Positions 1 to 6,436 of a stretch of 10,686 nt of DNA are shown here, piece by piece. The notes beneath the pieces were generated by a model, which worked only from the letters and a program-made list of their open reading frames with translations, was not told where the DNA came from and did not search any database. A program made the translations under genes and the position numbers. The DNA is taken from contig DAINCF010000234.1 in assembly GCA_036732565.1 (NCBI GenBank), positions 1 to 10,686 of the forward strand. Direction: 5' to 3'. Within the stretch, counting starts at the first letter, position 1; each line of letters starts with the position of its first letter. The DNA is from JAIVJN01 sp036732565. GTDB taxonomy: Bacteria; Acidobacteriota; Vicinamibacteria; Vicinamibacterales; UBA2999.

Positions 1-501
1 AGCATATGCGCCAGAGATGCCGGGCCAGGCGTGGCGCGCCGCGCCGCGCGGGGCGTGGCTTCGCAGCATCTTCAGATCGCCGATGCCGCCCAGCAGCGCC
101 ACTGTGCCGAACATGAACAGCGGGAACGCGAAACCGCTGCGCCGGCCGCCTGCCGCGATCATCGAGAACGCGAATCCGAAGCAGGCCAAGCCCACGGTGA
201 GCGCCACGACCATCGCAACCGTGTCGATCCGCCGCCTGCCCGCCGATGGCGGCCGCACGGTCGTAAAGGCCGTGGTCACGAGATACGCGGTCACGAGGGC
301 GGCAGGAATATTGATGGTCGGCGCCTCGTTCCGCGCCGCCGCAATCGCCACGCCCGTGGCGCACATGGGCAGCATCGTGTAGACGAACAGCATCCCGCTC
401 TTGCGGTGTCGCCGGCCTCCCTTGCTGGCAGACAGCGCGATGGCGCCAGTGACCAGTCCCAGAACGCCGGCGGCGATGTGGAGCAGCAGTGTCACAGTCA
501 T
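1..501 (-). CDS. DUF2306-like multi-pass membrane protein (partial, C-terminus off window)
   Basis: The minus strand is open from an ATG at 499-501 to the window edge, giving 167 visible residues with no stop. The protein starts MTVTLLLHIAAGVLGLVTGA and carries KGGRRHRKSG at about residues 27-36. It has hydrophobic segments near 5-24, 38-56, 65-82, 94-117 and 124-141, then GDLKMLR at 141-147. A His-containing first helix followed by a basic KGG-x-x-HRxxG loop and a late GDL/R-MLR motif is the pattern of uncharacterised DUF2306-type membrane proteins; that assignment is from memory of the family and not tested. No convincing Shine-Dalgarno sequence precedes the ATG, and the repeat cluster at 501-546 sits directly on the start, so the transcript may be nearly leaderless and controlled there. 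The gene is divergent from the secreted-protein gene at 597. Function unknown. Confidence 0.72.
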   Translation of the reverse strand, partial: MTVTLLLHIAAGVLGLVTGAIALSASKGGRRHRKSGMLFVYTMLPMCATGVAIAAARNEAPTINIPAALVTAYLVTTAFTTVRPPSAGRRRIDTVAMVVALTVGLACFGFAFSMIAAGGRRSGFAFPLFMFGTVALLGGIGDLKMLRSHAPRGAARHAWPGISGAYA

Positions 502-546
502 ATAGCTGTAGATCGTCTACAGCTATAGACGTAGATAATCTACAGC
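501..546. promoter_or_regulatory. Cluster of GCTGTAGA/TCTACAGC inverted repeats (probable operator) between divergent genes
   Basis: TATAGCTGTAGA at 501-512 and its exact reverse complement at 516-527 form a 12-base-arm inverted repeat with a 3-base centre. The right arm is also half of a 16-base dyad, GTCTACAGCTATAGAC (515-530), with one mismatched pair. GTAGAT/ATCTAC (531-536 and 538-543) is a further perfect dyad, and TCTACAGC recurs at 539-546. A -10-like GATAAT lies at 534-539 on the plus strand without a good -35. Dense dyads over the start of one gene and the likely promoter of the other indicate a repressor site. The TACA-NN-TRTA core recalls BlaI/MecI-type operators, but no such regulator is in view, so the protein that binds is unknown. 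Confidence 0.6.
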
Positions 547-596
547 ATGTTCCGGATCGCCGTCGTGCAAGTGTTGTAGAGTTTTACTCACCGATC

Positions 597-1322
597 ATGA
601 TCGCGCCACCACACGCCCTGCTCCTCGTGTTCCTCGCGGGAGCTGCCGCATCCGCGCTCGCTCAGGCCCCTGGCCCCGGTGCCCGTATCACGTCGGTCGA
701 TGGCCGTGCCGAGGTGACCGATCCCGCGGGCGACGTGCAGCCGATCGTCTACCGCGAGAGTGTCGGCGCTGGCCCCGAGAAAGAGGTCAAGTACCCCGGC
801 TTCGACCTCGTCAAGCTGGCCGTGTCGAGCGACGCCAAGACGATCACGCTTGCCGCGACGCTGACGGCGCCGCCGGCGAACGCGGCCTACGAGGTGATCG
901 AGTTCTACATCGACGCCGACAACAATCCCAAGACGGGCATCACCCATCCGGATTCGCGCCTGCTGGCCGGCATGGAGTTCTACGGCACGCTCGAAGCATG
1001 CCTCGAGCACAGTACCTTCGGGACGTCCTGCGCCGGCACGGACACACGCCCTGCCGGGTATACCGCTGTCGTGACGCTGGAGAAGTTCGGACGCGACTGG
1101 ATGTTCAAGGACACCTTGCTCGACTTACCGGCGGCGGGGAAGGTCAGGGAGCCGCAGAAGACGCCGATCAAGGGACCCGTGGTGCAGGCGACGGTGGACT
1201 ACGCAGCCATGGGCCTGAAGCCTGGGCAGACGATCCGACTGGTTGCCCGGGAGGTCAGTGCGGGGAAGGTCGACAACGCCGGTCAGGGCTACCTGCCCGA
1301 GATCCTGCTGACGCTCAAGTAG
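597..1322 (+). CDS. Secreted hypothetical protein, beta-sandwich (CBM9/DOMON-like) character
   Basis: The 241-residue product from the ATG at 597 begins with a signal peptide: hydrophobic core at about residues 6-20, then a likely cleavage after ALAQA. The frame is open upstream to 489, but that extension reads through the repeat cluster and lacks signal-peptide character, so 597 is preferred; there is no strong Shine-Dalgarno at either site. The mature part has a DPAGD motif at 42-46 and an IEFYIDADNNPKTG stretch at 101-114, followed by alternating hydrophobic residues suggesting beta strands. DPxGD together with DxDxNxxTG is typical of secreted CBM9/DOMON-like sandwich domains, where the acidic loop may bind Ca2+ or a ligand; this is inference. 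Two cysteines, C135 and C145, could form a disulfide after export. The gene ends tail to tail with the TSUP gene, overlapping it by 8 bases. Substrate unknown. Confidence 0.75.
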   Translation: MIAPPHALLLVFLAGAAASALAQAPGPGARITSVDGRAEVTDPAGDVQPIVYRESVGAGPEKEVKYPGFDLVKLAVSSDAKTITLAATLTAPPANAAYEVIEFYIDADNNPKTGITHPDSRLLAGMEFYGTLEACLEHSTFGTSCAGTDTRPAGYTAVVTLEKFGRDWMFKDTLLDLPAAGKVREPQKTPIKGPVVQATVDYAAMGLKPGQTIRLVAREVSAGKVDNAGQGYLPEILLTLK

Positions 1323-2178
1323 CCCTCGTCTCGCCAAGGCCCGCGCGCAGGAGCGTGGCTGACGCGTAGGCGACGACGACCAGCACGAGCCATCGGAGGG
1401 CTTCGAGCGACAGCGACTGCACGAGCCACGCCGCGACGATCACTCCCGGGATGCCACCGACCGTCAGCCCGAGCGCGGCCCGCCAATGGAAGCGGCCCGC
1501 ACCGATGAACCGGACACCGGCGATCGTCGCGACGAACGCACCGGTTCCCATCATGATCGGGAAGGCCGCCCGTGGATCCATTCCCAAGAGGCTGAACAGG
1601 ATGAGGCTCGGTCCGTAGTTGCCAATCCCGAGCGTCACCAGCGCGCCGAGCACGAAGTTGACGGCGAGCGCGAGCATGAACGCGCGCGGGGTCAAGGCGA
1701 GCGCCACACCGCCCGCTGGGAACTGACCGAGCATGCCGAGCAGCATGAAGACGGCGGCGATCAGCAGTGCGCACCCCATCCCGAGCTGCACGGCGCGCCG
1801 CGACAGCGAGGCGACGACACCGGCGCCCAGCCACCCACCGGCCACGGACACGACAATCAGCATCGTCATCTGCCAGGGATCGACGCTGACCACACTGATG
1901 AAGAACAGGGCCTGCGTGACCACCGGCAGCGCGTGACCGACGACGAGCGTGCCGGGAATCAATTCATCTGGGACCAGGCGGAGAAGCCGATAGACCGCGG
2001 TGGTCGTCGCGAACGATCCGATCCCGAGCGTGTCGAAGAAGTTGGTGGCGAACCCAATCAGCAGCTCGAGGAGCGTCGGGGGCGAGCCGACTCCGGACGA
2101 CGTGGCGTCTTGCCTGGTGGCTGCCGTCCAACGCGTGGCGAGCAACACCCCACTCGCCAGCAAGGCGGCGAGCAGCAT
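1315..2178 (-). CDS. TauE/SafE (TSUP) family membrane permease
   Basis: This 287-residue polytopic protein has about eight hydrophobic segments. Two related halves are visible: GFATNFFDTLGIGSFATTTA at 42-61, and LGALVTLGIGNYGPSLILF at about 177-195 followed by FPIMMGTGAF at 206-215. The FFDTLGIG and GxGNYGP signatures are those of the TSUP (TauE/SafE) family, which exports or imports sulfite, sulfoacetate or other small anions across the inner membrane; the substrate here cannot be told from sequence. The ATG at 2178 starts a hydrophobic helix, but in-frame GTG codons at 2193 and 2202 are alternatives and none has a clear Shine-Dalgarno, so the start is uncertain by about 8 residues. The last 8 bases overlap the convergent secreted-protein gene. 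It is divergent from the TIGR04076 operon. Confidence 0.9.
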   Translation of the reverse strand: MLLAALLASGVLLATRWTAATRQDATSSGVGSPPTLLELLIGFATNFFDTLGIGSFATTTAVYRLLRLVPDELIPGTLVVGHALPVVTQALFFISVVSVDPWQMTMLIVVSVAGGWLGAGVVASLSRRAVQLGMGCALLIAAVFMLLGMLGQFPAGGVALALTPRAFMLALAVNFVLGALVTLGIGNYGPSLILFSLLGMDPRAAFPIMMGTGAFVATIAGVRFIGAGRFHWRAALGLTVGGIPGVIVAAWLVQSLSLEALRWLVLVVVAYASATLLRAGLGETRAT

Positions 2179-2182
2179 CGAT

Positions 2183-2216
2183 ATGAGAGTCACGCGGTGC
2201 ACGCTATAGTACGTGC
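2183..2216 (+). promoter_or_regulatory. Probable promoter of the TIGR04076-aldo/keto reductase operon, with overlapping dyad
   Basis: A -10-like TATAGT (2205-2210, 5 of 6 to consensus) lies 16 bases after a weaker -35-like ATGAGA (2183-2188). This predicts transcription from about 2217 and a leader of roughly 24 bases to the ATG at 2241, with AGGA at 2231-2234 as ribosome site. GCACG/CGTGC arms (2199-2203 and 2212-2216) bracket the -10 as an imperfect inverted repeat that could be an operator shared with the divergent TSUP gene. The promoter is predicted by eye only. Confidence 0.4.
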
Positions 2217-2240
2217 GACCGCATTTCACGAGGATTCGCG

Positions 2241-2585
2241 ATGACCGATCGTGACGACACGTTCGAGCTCTACGATCTGCGCGTCGAGGTCGTGGCCACG
2301 GATCGGCCGATGATGTGCGGTCACCGTGCCGGCGACTGGCTCGAAGTGCGCGGCGAGGACCTCGCGCTGCCGCCTGGCCAGCGCTTTTCGATGTACGCGC
2401 TGGCGGCGTTGCTGCCGATTCTTCCCGCGAAGCAGCGGCCCACACACCCCCACGACTGGATGACCACAGACGCCGACATCGCGTGCCCCGATCCCAATTG
2501 CGGCGCGCGGTTTCGCATCACCCGCATCGGCACGCGCACGTTTCGCCATCGCGATGTGACCGCCGTGCCGTTACCGCCAGAATGA
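2241..2585 (+). CDS. TIGR04076 family small cysteine-containing protein
   Basis: This 114-residue protein reads YDLRVEVVATDRPMMCGHRAGDW near its start, then LPPGQRFSMYALAALLPILP (43-62), AKQR (63-66), HDWM (71-74) and CPDPNCGARF (82-91). The order of these motifs, with C26 and the C82-x4-C87 pair, matches the uncharacterised TIGR04076 family, whose members are about this length. The three cysteines suggest metal or iron-sulfur binding, but this is not established. Start: ATG at 2241 with AGGA six bases upstream. Its TGA overlaps the ATG of the aldo/keto reductase by 4 bases, so the two are translationally coupled and probably act together. Biochemical function is unknown; a role as partner or accessory of the reductase is inference from position. 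Confidence 0.9.
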   Translation: MTDRDDTFELYDLRVEVVATDRPMMCGHRAGDWLEVRGEDLALPPGQRFSMYALAALLPILPAKQRPTHPHDWMTTDADIACPDPNCGARFRITRIGTRTFRHRDVTAVPLPPE

Positions 2586-3661
2586 GCGGCGAACTGCCCC
2601 GGGTGCGGCTCGCGCCCGACTACACCGTGTCGTGCATCCTCAAAGGCGGCTGGCAACTCGCGGGTGGCCACGGCCCTGTGGATCACGCCGAAGCGATGGC
2701 GGACATGGATCGGTTCGTCGACGCCGGTATCACGACCTTCGACTGCGCGGACATCTACACCGGAGTGGAAGCCTTGATTGGCGAGTGGCTGAAGCGACGG
2801 GCTGGGCGCCGTGACGCTCCGCCGGTGCAGGTCCACACCAAGTACGTGCCCGATCGCGATCGGTTGCCGATCCACTCACGCGCCGACGTGGTGCGGGGCA
2901 TCGACCGCTCGTTGACTCGCCTCGGCGTCGAGTGCCTGGATCTGGTGCAGCTCCACTGGTGGGATTACGGCGTGCCGGGGTACGTCGAGGCCGCCGCCTG
3001 GCTCGACGAGATGCGCCGCGCGGGCAAGATCCGGCACGTCGGGCTCACGAACTTCGATCGGCGGCGCCTTGGGGACATCATCGCGGCCGGCATCCCGATC
3101 GTTTCGCATCAAGTGCAGTATTCGGTGCTGGATCGACGACCAGCGGACGCGCTGGCCGCCTTCTGCGCCGAGCACGGTATCGGTCTGCTCTGTTATGGCG
3201 CGCTCGCCGGCGGCTTTCTCTCCAACCGCTACGTGGGCGCCTCCGATCCGCCGCCGCCGCTCGACAATCGGTCGCTGGTGAAGTATCGGCTGATCATCGA
3301 CGAATTCGGTGGGTGGGACCGTTTTCAGCAGCTGCTCGGCGGCCTCGACGCGGTGGCCACGCGCCACGGTATCGGGATCGGGGCAGTGGCGCTCCGGTGG
3401 GTGCTCGATCAACCCGGGGTGTCAAGCGTGATCGTGGGAGCGCGTCACGCACGGCATCTCGCACAGGCTGTCCACGCTTCCAGGCTCGTGCTCAGCTCTC
3501 GGGACCATGCCGAGATCGCACAGCTGCAAGCGGCGTCATCCGGTCCCACGGGTGAGGTCTACGGATTGGAACGCGTCAAAGACGGTCCGCATGCGTCGGT
3601 GATGCGATACACGCTGAATCGGATGTCAGCCGCAGATTCAACGCCAAGGAGGACTCCTTGA
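2582..3661 (+). CDS. Aldo/keto reductase family oxidoreductase
   Basis: This 359-residue cytoplasmic (alpha/beta)8-barrel reductase probably uses NADPH to reduce an aldehyde or ketone. The AKR catalytic tetrad is visible: D54 and Y59 in FDCADIYTGVE, K87 in HTKYVPD, H125 in LVQLHWWDY. Downstream signatures follow: GKIRHVGLTNF (about 143-153), SHQVQYSVLDRR, and VSSVIVGAR near the cofactor-binding end. The ATG at 2582 overlaps the previous stop as ATGA; the frame is open further upstream, but that stretch is the antisense-like shadow of the TIGR04076 gene and is not family sequence. A C-terminal tail after VYGLERVKDG is longer than in many AKRs. It is coupled to the next gene by a TTGA overlap. 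Substrate unknown; the FDCAD...HWWDY subgroup is usually annotated only as aldo/keto reductase. Confidence 0.95.
   Translation: MSGELPRVRLAPDYTVSCILKGGWQLAGGHGPVDHAEAMADMDRFVDAGITTFDCADIYTGVEALIGEWLKRRAGRRDAPPVQVHTKYVPDRDRLPIHSRADVVRGIDRSLTRLGVECLDLVQLHWWDYGVPGYVEAAAWLDEMRRAGKIRHVGLTNFDRRRLGDIIAAGIPIVSHQVQYSVLDRRPADALAAFCAEHGIGLLCYGALAGGFLSNRYVGASDPPPPLDNRSLVKYRLIIDEFGGWDRFQQLLGGLDAVATRHGIGIGAVALRWVLDQPGVSSVIVGARHARHLAQAVHASRLVLSSRDHAEIAQLQAASSGPTGEVYGLERVKDGPHASVMRYTLNRMSAADSTPRRTP
3646..3652 (+). promoter_or_regulatory. Strong Shine-Dalgarno deciding a TTG start
   Basis: AAGGAGG ends five bases before the TTG at 3658, inside the 3' end of the aldo/keto reductase gene. No ATG or GTG in the right frame lies at this spacing, so this site fixes the start of the SnoaL-like gene. 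Confidence 0.8.
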
Positions 3662-4071
3662 CAACTATCGAGCGCAACAAGGTGGCTCTCGAACGAGCTG
3701 TGCGAAGCTTTTCGTCGGACACGCTCGAAGAGTACCTACAACTTTACGATGAGCACGCCCGACTGCACTTTCTGCCACCAGACCTGCCAAGTGGTCGAGG
3801 AGGCGCACGTATGTTCTATCAAGGATTCTTTGCCGCGTTTCCTGACGCGACGCTGACCCTTCAGGATCTGATTGCGGAAGACGAGAAACTCGCGTGCCGA
3901 TTCAGCTTGGAAGGCACACATCGCGGCGAGTTTCTCGGCGTGCGGCCGACCCATAAGCGGGTCGTGTTCAGCGGCGTCACCATGCTTGAGTTCAAAGACG
4001 GTCACTGCGTCGAACGTTGGAGCGAGACGAATCTGCCTCAGGTCATGCGGCAGCTTTCGGCCTCCGCGTAA
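3658..4071 (+). CDS. SnoaL-like / ester cyclase (NTF2-fold) protein
   Basis: This 137-residue protein starts at TTG 3658, overlapping the reductase stop as TTGA and preceded by AAGGAGG. The motif order is that of the SnoaL-like polyketide cyclase/ester cyclase group of the NTF2 fold: an N-terminal helix, YLQLYDEHARLHF (26-38), GARMFYQGFFAAFPDATLTL (49-68), LACRFSLEGTHRGEFLGVRPTHKRV (78-102) and MLEFKDGHCVERWSETNL (109-126). The cone-shaped fold holds a hydrophobic pocket; members act as cyclases, isomerases or hydrolases, or only bind ligand. The R/F-PDA and GTHxGEFxGxxPTxKxV segments are the strongest evidence. Translational coupling to the reductase suggests action on the same small molecule. 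It sits 35 bases before the GNAT gene. Reaction not predictable. Confidence 0.9.
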   Translation: MTTIERNKVALERAVRSFSSDTLEEYLQLYDEHARLHFLPPDLPSGRGGARMFYQGFFAAFPDATLTLQDLIAEDEKLACRFSLEGTHRGEFLGVRPTHKRVVFSGVTMLEFKDGHCVERWSETNLPQVMRQLSASA

Positions 4072-4106
4072 TCGTGATTGAAGCGAGCGTTCGTTTGGAG
4101 TCCTCT

Positions 4107-4601
4107 TTGAGCATCAGGCGAGCCGTGCCTGCGGACGCCGAGGGCATCGTCGCGGTGCTGACGGTGATTGCCGCGGAACGAATCCATTCGGCCATCGATC
4201 GCGTGTGGAGCGTCGAGCAGGAGCGGCGGTACTTGGAGTCGATGTCTCCACGCGAGGCGATTCACGTGGCCGTCGACGCTCGGCAGGCCATCGTGGGGCT
4301 TCAGAGTCTCGATCTGTGGTCGCCGCTTCTCACCTCGATGTCGCACGTCGGTCAAGTCGGCACGTTCCTGTTGCCGGAGTGGCGAGGCCGCGGTGTGGGC
4401 CGTCAGCTGTGGAACGTGACCGTGTCATTCACTCGCGACGCGGGCTATCGGAAGCTCGTCATCCAGGTCCGCGGGTCCAACACCGCCGCTCAGGCGTTCT
4501 ACCGGCGTCTGGGATTCCAGGACTGCGGCCGATTGTCACGGCAGGTGATCGTCGACGAGCGCGAAGACGACGAAGTGCTGATGGAGCTCTTCGTCAGCTG
4601 A
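4107..4601 (+). CDS. GNAT family N-acetyltransferase
   Basis: From the TTG at 4107 the product is 164 residues, beginning MSIRRAVPADAEGIVAVL, the usual GNAT N-terminus. Acetyl-CoA binding motif A is VGTFLLPEWRGRGVGRQLW (84-102), with the pyrophosphate loop R93-x-x-G96-x-G98. Motif B is NTAAQAFYRRLGF (125-137). GGAG at 4097-4100 lies six bases before the TTG, which is why this start is chosen over the GTG at 4074 (no Shine-Dalgarno) or the ATG at 4017 inside the previous gene. GNAT enzymes transfer acetyl groups from acetyl-CoA to an amine; the acceptor here is unknown. It is the last gene of the 2241-4601 group and ends 17 bases from the convergent dehydratase gene. Confidence 0.9.
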   Translation: MSIRRAVPADAEGIVAVLTVIAAERIHSAIDRVWSVEQERRYLESMSPREAIHVAVDARQAIVGLQSLDLWSPLLTSMSHVGQVGTFLLPEWRGRGVGRQLWNVTVSFTRDAGYRKLVIQVRGSNTAAQAFYRRLGFQDCGRLSRQVIVDEREDDEVLMELFVS

Positions 4602-4618
4602 GCCTGCTGCGATACGAA

Positions 4619-5548
4619 TCATCGTTCGGTGTTTGCGCCGCAGAGCACCACCACCACATGTTCGTCCGGAGCCGGTATGTACCGCCCGGACAGGAGCCCG
4701 GCGAATGCCGCTGCACCGCCAGGCTCGACGCGGAGACGATAGACGTCCCACAACATGTCCTGCGCGCGGACGATGTCCTCGTCCTCGACCAGGAGCACGC
4801 GGTCGACATGCCGCTGTGCGATCGGAAACATCAACTCACCCACGCGCCGCGGCGCGAGTGAATCGGCCGCGACGCTCCCGGCGGGCGCATCCACGGGGCG
4901 TCCCGCTTTGAGCGCCTCGGTCAAGGTCGGTGCTCCGACGGGCTCGACGCCGATCACGCGCGGCGCCTGATCGGCGTACCAGGTGGCCACGCCACCGATG
5001 AAGCCGCCGCCGCCGACCGCCACGAGCACGGTAGTGGCCTGTGGCACCTGATCGGCGAGCTCGCGCGCCAATGTGCCCTGTCCGAGGAGCGTTTCAGCCT
5101 GGTCGTAGGCATGAATCGACAGCGCGTGTGACTGCGCCACGTCGCGCTCGCTGGCGTCGAGCGCGTCGGCATACCGCTCGCCCGTGATCACGACGTCCGC
5201 ACCGTAGGCGCGCAGGCGATCGATTTTGGCCGGTGACGCCACGGTGGGCACGAAGATTCTGGCAGGAATGCCCAGCTGCCTCGCCGCGTACGCCACGGCG
5301 ACGCCATGATTGCCGCCGGACGCGGCGACGACGCCAGACGGCGGAATCGATCTCGTCAGCAGGTTGGCGAACGCGCCGCGCGCTTTGAACGATCCGCCGT
5401 GCTGGATGAATTCCAGCTTGAAGGTGAGCGGAAACGGCTCGAGGTCGAGGTCCCGGCCGTTCGCGTGCAGGACTGGCGTGCGACGGATGTACGGCCCGAT
5501 GATGTCGTGCACGCGCGCGATCTGAGACCGACCGAGGCCGTTGGTCAT
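4619..5548 (-). CDS. PLP-dependent threonine/serine dehydratase (fold type II)
   Basis: This 309-residue enzyme deaminates threonine and/or serine to the 2-oxo acid and ammonia in the cytoplasm. K55 in GGSFKARGA is the Schiff-base lysine. SGGNHG (77-82) binds the substrate carboxylate, GGGG (179-182) with FIGG cradles the PLP phosphate, and C303 in VLCGAN pairs with the pyridine nitrogen where many relatives have Ser or Cys. There is no C-terminal ACT regulatory domain; the length matches short catabolic threonine dehydratases or serine racemase-like enzymes, so racemase or hydroxyaspartate dehydratase activity is possible. The ATG at 5548 lies only six bases downstream of a good -10-like element, so the transcript may be leaderless. 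It stands alone between the convergent GNAT gene and the co-directional ArsR gene. Confidence 0.93.
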   Translation of the reverse strand: MTNGLGRSQIARVHDIIGPYIRRTPVLHANGRDLDLEPFPLTFKLEFIQHGGSFKARGAFANLLTRSIPPSGVVAASGGNHGVAVAYAARQLGIPARIFVPTVASPAKIDRLRAYGADVVITGERYADALDASERDVAQSHALSIHAYDQAETLLGQGTLARELADQVPQATTVLVAVGGGGFIGGVATWYADQAPRVIGVEPVGAPTLTEALKAGRPVDAPAGSVAADSLAPRRVGELMFPIAQRHVDRVLLVEDEDIVRAQDMLWDVYRLRVEPGGAAAFAGLLSGRYIPAPDEHVVVVLCGANTER

Positions 5549-5613
5549 GCCATCATTCTGGCATCGCCAAACGATTAGTCAAATGGCAAAATGACGAAAC
5601 GTGATGGCATCAC
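5547..5613. repeat. TGATGGCAT inverted repeats flanking the dehydratase promoter
   Basis: ATGCCATCA at 5547-5555 is repeated as its exact reverse complement TGATGGCAT at 5602-5610. The second copy is also half of a perfect short dyad, GTGAT-GGC-ATCAC (5601-5613), which overlaps the stop codon of the ArsR gene. The left copy covers the dehydratase start codon and -10. The arrangement could be a two-site operator, possibly for the ArsR protein encoded next door; the right dyad could alternatively be a weak terminator, but no T-run follows it directly. Confidence 0.45.
5555..5582 (-). promoter_or_regulatory. Probable promoter of the dehydratase gene, near-leaderless
   Basis: On the minus strand TTGACT (5577-5582, 5 of 6 to consensus) is followed after 16 bases by CAGAAT (5555-5560, 4 of 6). 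The ATG at 5548 begins six bases later, so the predicted transcription start falls at or beside the start codon. TGCCA/TGGCA arms (5548-5552 and 5559-5563) overlap the -10. Confidence 0.5.
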
Positions 5614-5918
5614 CACTCCTGGCGAAACGACCGCTTGATCTCGCGGATGCGCGGCTCGTTGCGCTTGTAGAACGTCCACTTCTTGAGCCGCTTGGCGCGG
5701 ATCAAGCCGGCCTGGGTGAGGATGCGGAGATGTTCGCTGGCGGTCGGCGCGCTGACGCCAAGCTTTTCCGCGATGAAGAGACTGCAGACGCCGTCTTTGA
5801 CCAGATCGCCGTCACGCTGCGGTCGAAAGTGGGCGATCGGATCTTTCAGCCACTGGAGGATTTCGAGACGACGCTCGTTGGCGAGCGCCTTCATAACCGC
5901 GGCCGACAGCATACGCAC
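5610..5918 (-). CDS. ArsR/SmtB-family winged-helix transcriptional regulator
   Basis: The 102-residue product has the ArsR order: MKALANERRLEILQWLK (9-25), a loop with GDLVKDGVCSLFIAEKLGVS (37-56), recognition helix APTASEHLRILTQAGL (57-72) and a wing with RLKKWTFYKRNE (77-88). The metal-sensing CxC pair of classical ArsR/SmtB proteins is absent; only C45 is present, as in a GVC-containing ArsR subgroup that senses non-metal signals or redox change (inference). A GTG at 5918 gives the full frame; the ATG at 5912 is an alternative two codons in. It begins 7 bases after the stop of the two-TM protein gene, so it is probably the last gene of the 7863-5610 operon. Dyads at its 3' end may be its own binding sites. 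Confidence 0.9.
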   Translation of the reverse strand: MRMLSAAVMKALANERRLEILQWLKDPIAHFRPQRDGDLVKDGVCSLFIAEKLGVSAPTASEHLRILTQAGLIRAKRLKKWTFYKRNEPRIREIKRSFRQEW

Positions 5919-5924
5919 CGGTCA

Positions 5925-6425
5925 TTATGAGGCAATCACACTTCTCATCACCATCCACTCGAGACCGAGGCCGCCGAGCAACAAGAACAACGCGATCGCC
6001 TGTGCGACGAGGAAGCGAACGAGCTCCCGCCCACGGGCGACGCTCGACAGCGTGAGCGACTGCGGGGCTTCGTCTTCGACGAATGCGTCGATGTCAGAGT
6101 AATTGAGCGCGAACAGTTGCTGATGCCGCCCGAGATCGACCGATCCGCCGGTGGTTTCGAAGACGATGCGATCGGGGGTGTGAGACCGTGAATTGATCGC
6201 GCGATAGTTGATCAGGGAGACCGACCGGATGCCCTCGACGCGCTCGGCCCGAGTGGTGACGAGGCCAAAGAGCCGCGACTCGAACTCCGCCGTGACGAGA
6301 GCCTCAGGTCCGCGGGACAGTCGCACGGTCGCGGGCGACGAGAACCACGCCAGCGCCGCCGCCCCGACCACCCAGGCAAGGCCGATCGCGGCGACCAAGG
6401 GGACCTTGCCAGGTTCGAGCGACAA
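5925..6425 (-). CDS. Two-TM membrane protein with PH-like central domain, uncharacterised
   Basis: From a TTG at 6425 the product is 166 residues: first TM at about 8-28 (VPLVAAIGLAWVVGAAALAW), a soluble central part, and a second TM at about 137-157. The central part runs EFESRLFGLVTTRAERVEGIRSV (47-69) then RIVFETTGGSVDLG (86-99) and FALNYSDIDAFVED (105-118). A TM plus a basic beta-rich domain with FGL-x-R-x-V-x-I-x-V patterning resembles small bacterial PH-like membrane proteins; this is a loose resemblance. The frame is open far upstream, but there it shadows the DoxX-like gene, and no ATG or GTG occurs near the junction, so the TTG 11 bases after the previous stop is the best start even though its Shine-Dalgarno is poor. 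Function unknown. Confidence 0.75.
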   Translation of the reverse strand: MSLEPGKVPLVAAIGLAWVVGAAALAWFSSPATVRLSRGPEALVTAEFESRLFGLVTTRAERVEGIRSVSLINYRAINSRSHTPDRIVFETTGGSVDLGRHQQLFALNYSDIDAFVEDEAPQSLTLSSVARGRELVRFLVAQAIALFLLLGGLGLEWMVMRSVIAS

Positions 6426-6436
6426 GGCGCCACATG

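Noticed and set aside
31..528. 165-codon plus-strand frame at the left edge
   Set aside because: Arg/His/Gln-rich shadow of the minus-strand membrane protein, and it would run through the operator-like repeats.
1486..2244. Long plus-strand frame (252 codons) opposite the TSUP gene
   Set aside because: The product is rich in Glu, Arg, Gln and His with no fold-like patterning, as expected from the antisense of a GC-rich membrane-protein gene; the minus strand gives a clear TSUP protein.
2315..2581. N-terminal extension of the aldo/keto reductase
   Set aside because: Basic low-complexity sequence overlapping the TIGR04076 gene in another frame; the ATG at 2582 fits both the operon overlap and the AKR N-terminus.
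4205..4861. 218-codon plus-strand frame spanning GNAT and dehydratase genes
   Set aside because: Arg-rich, crosses two genes with clear catalytic motifs in other frames; no start signal.
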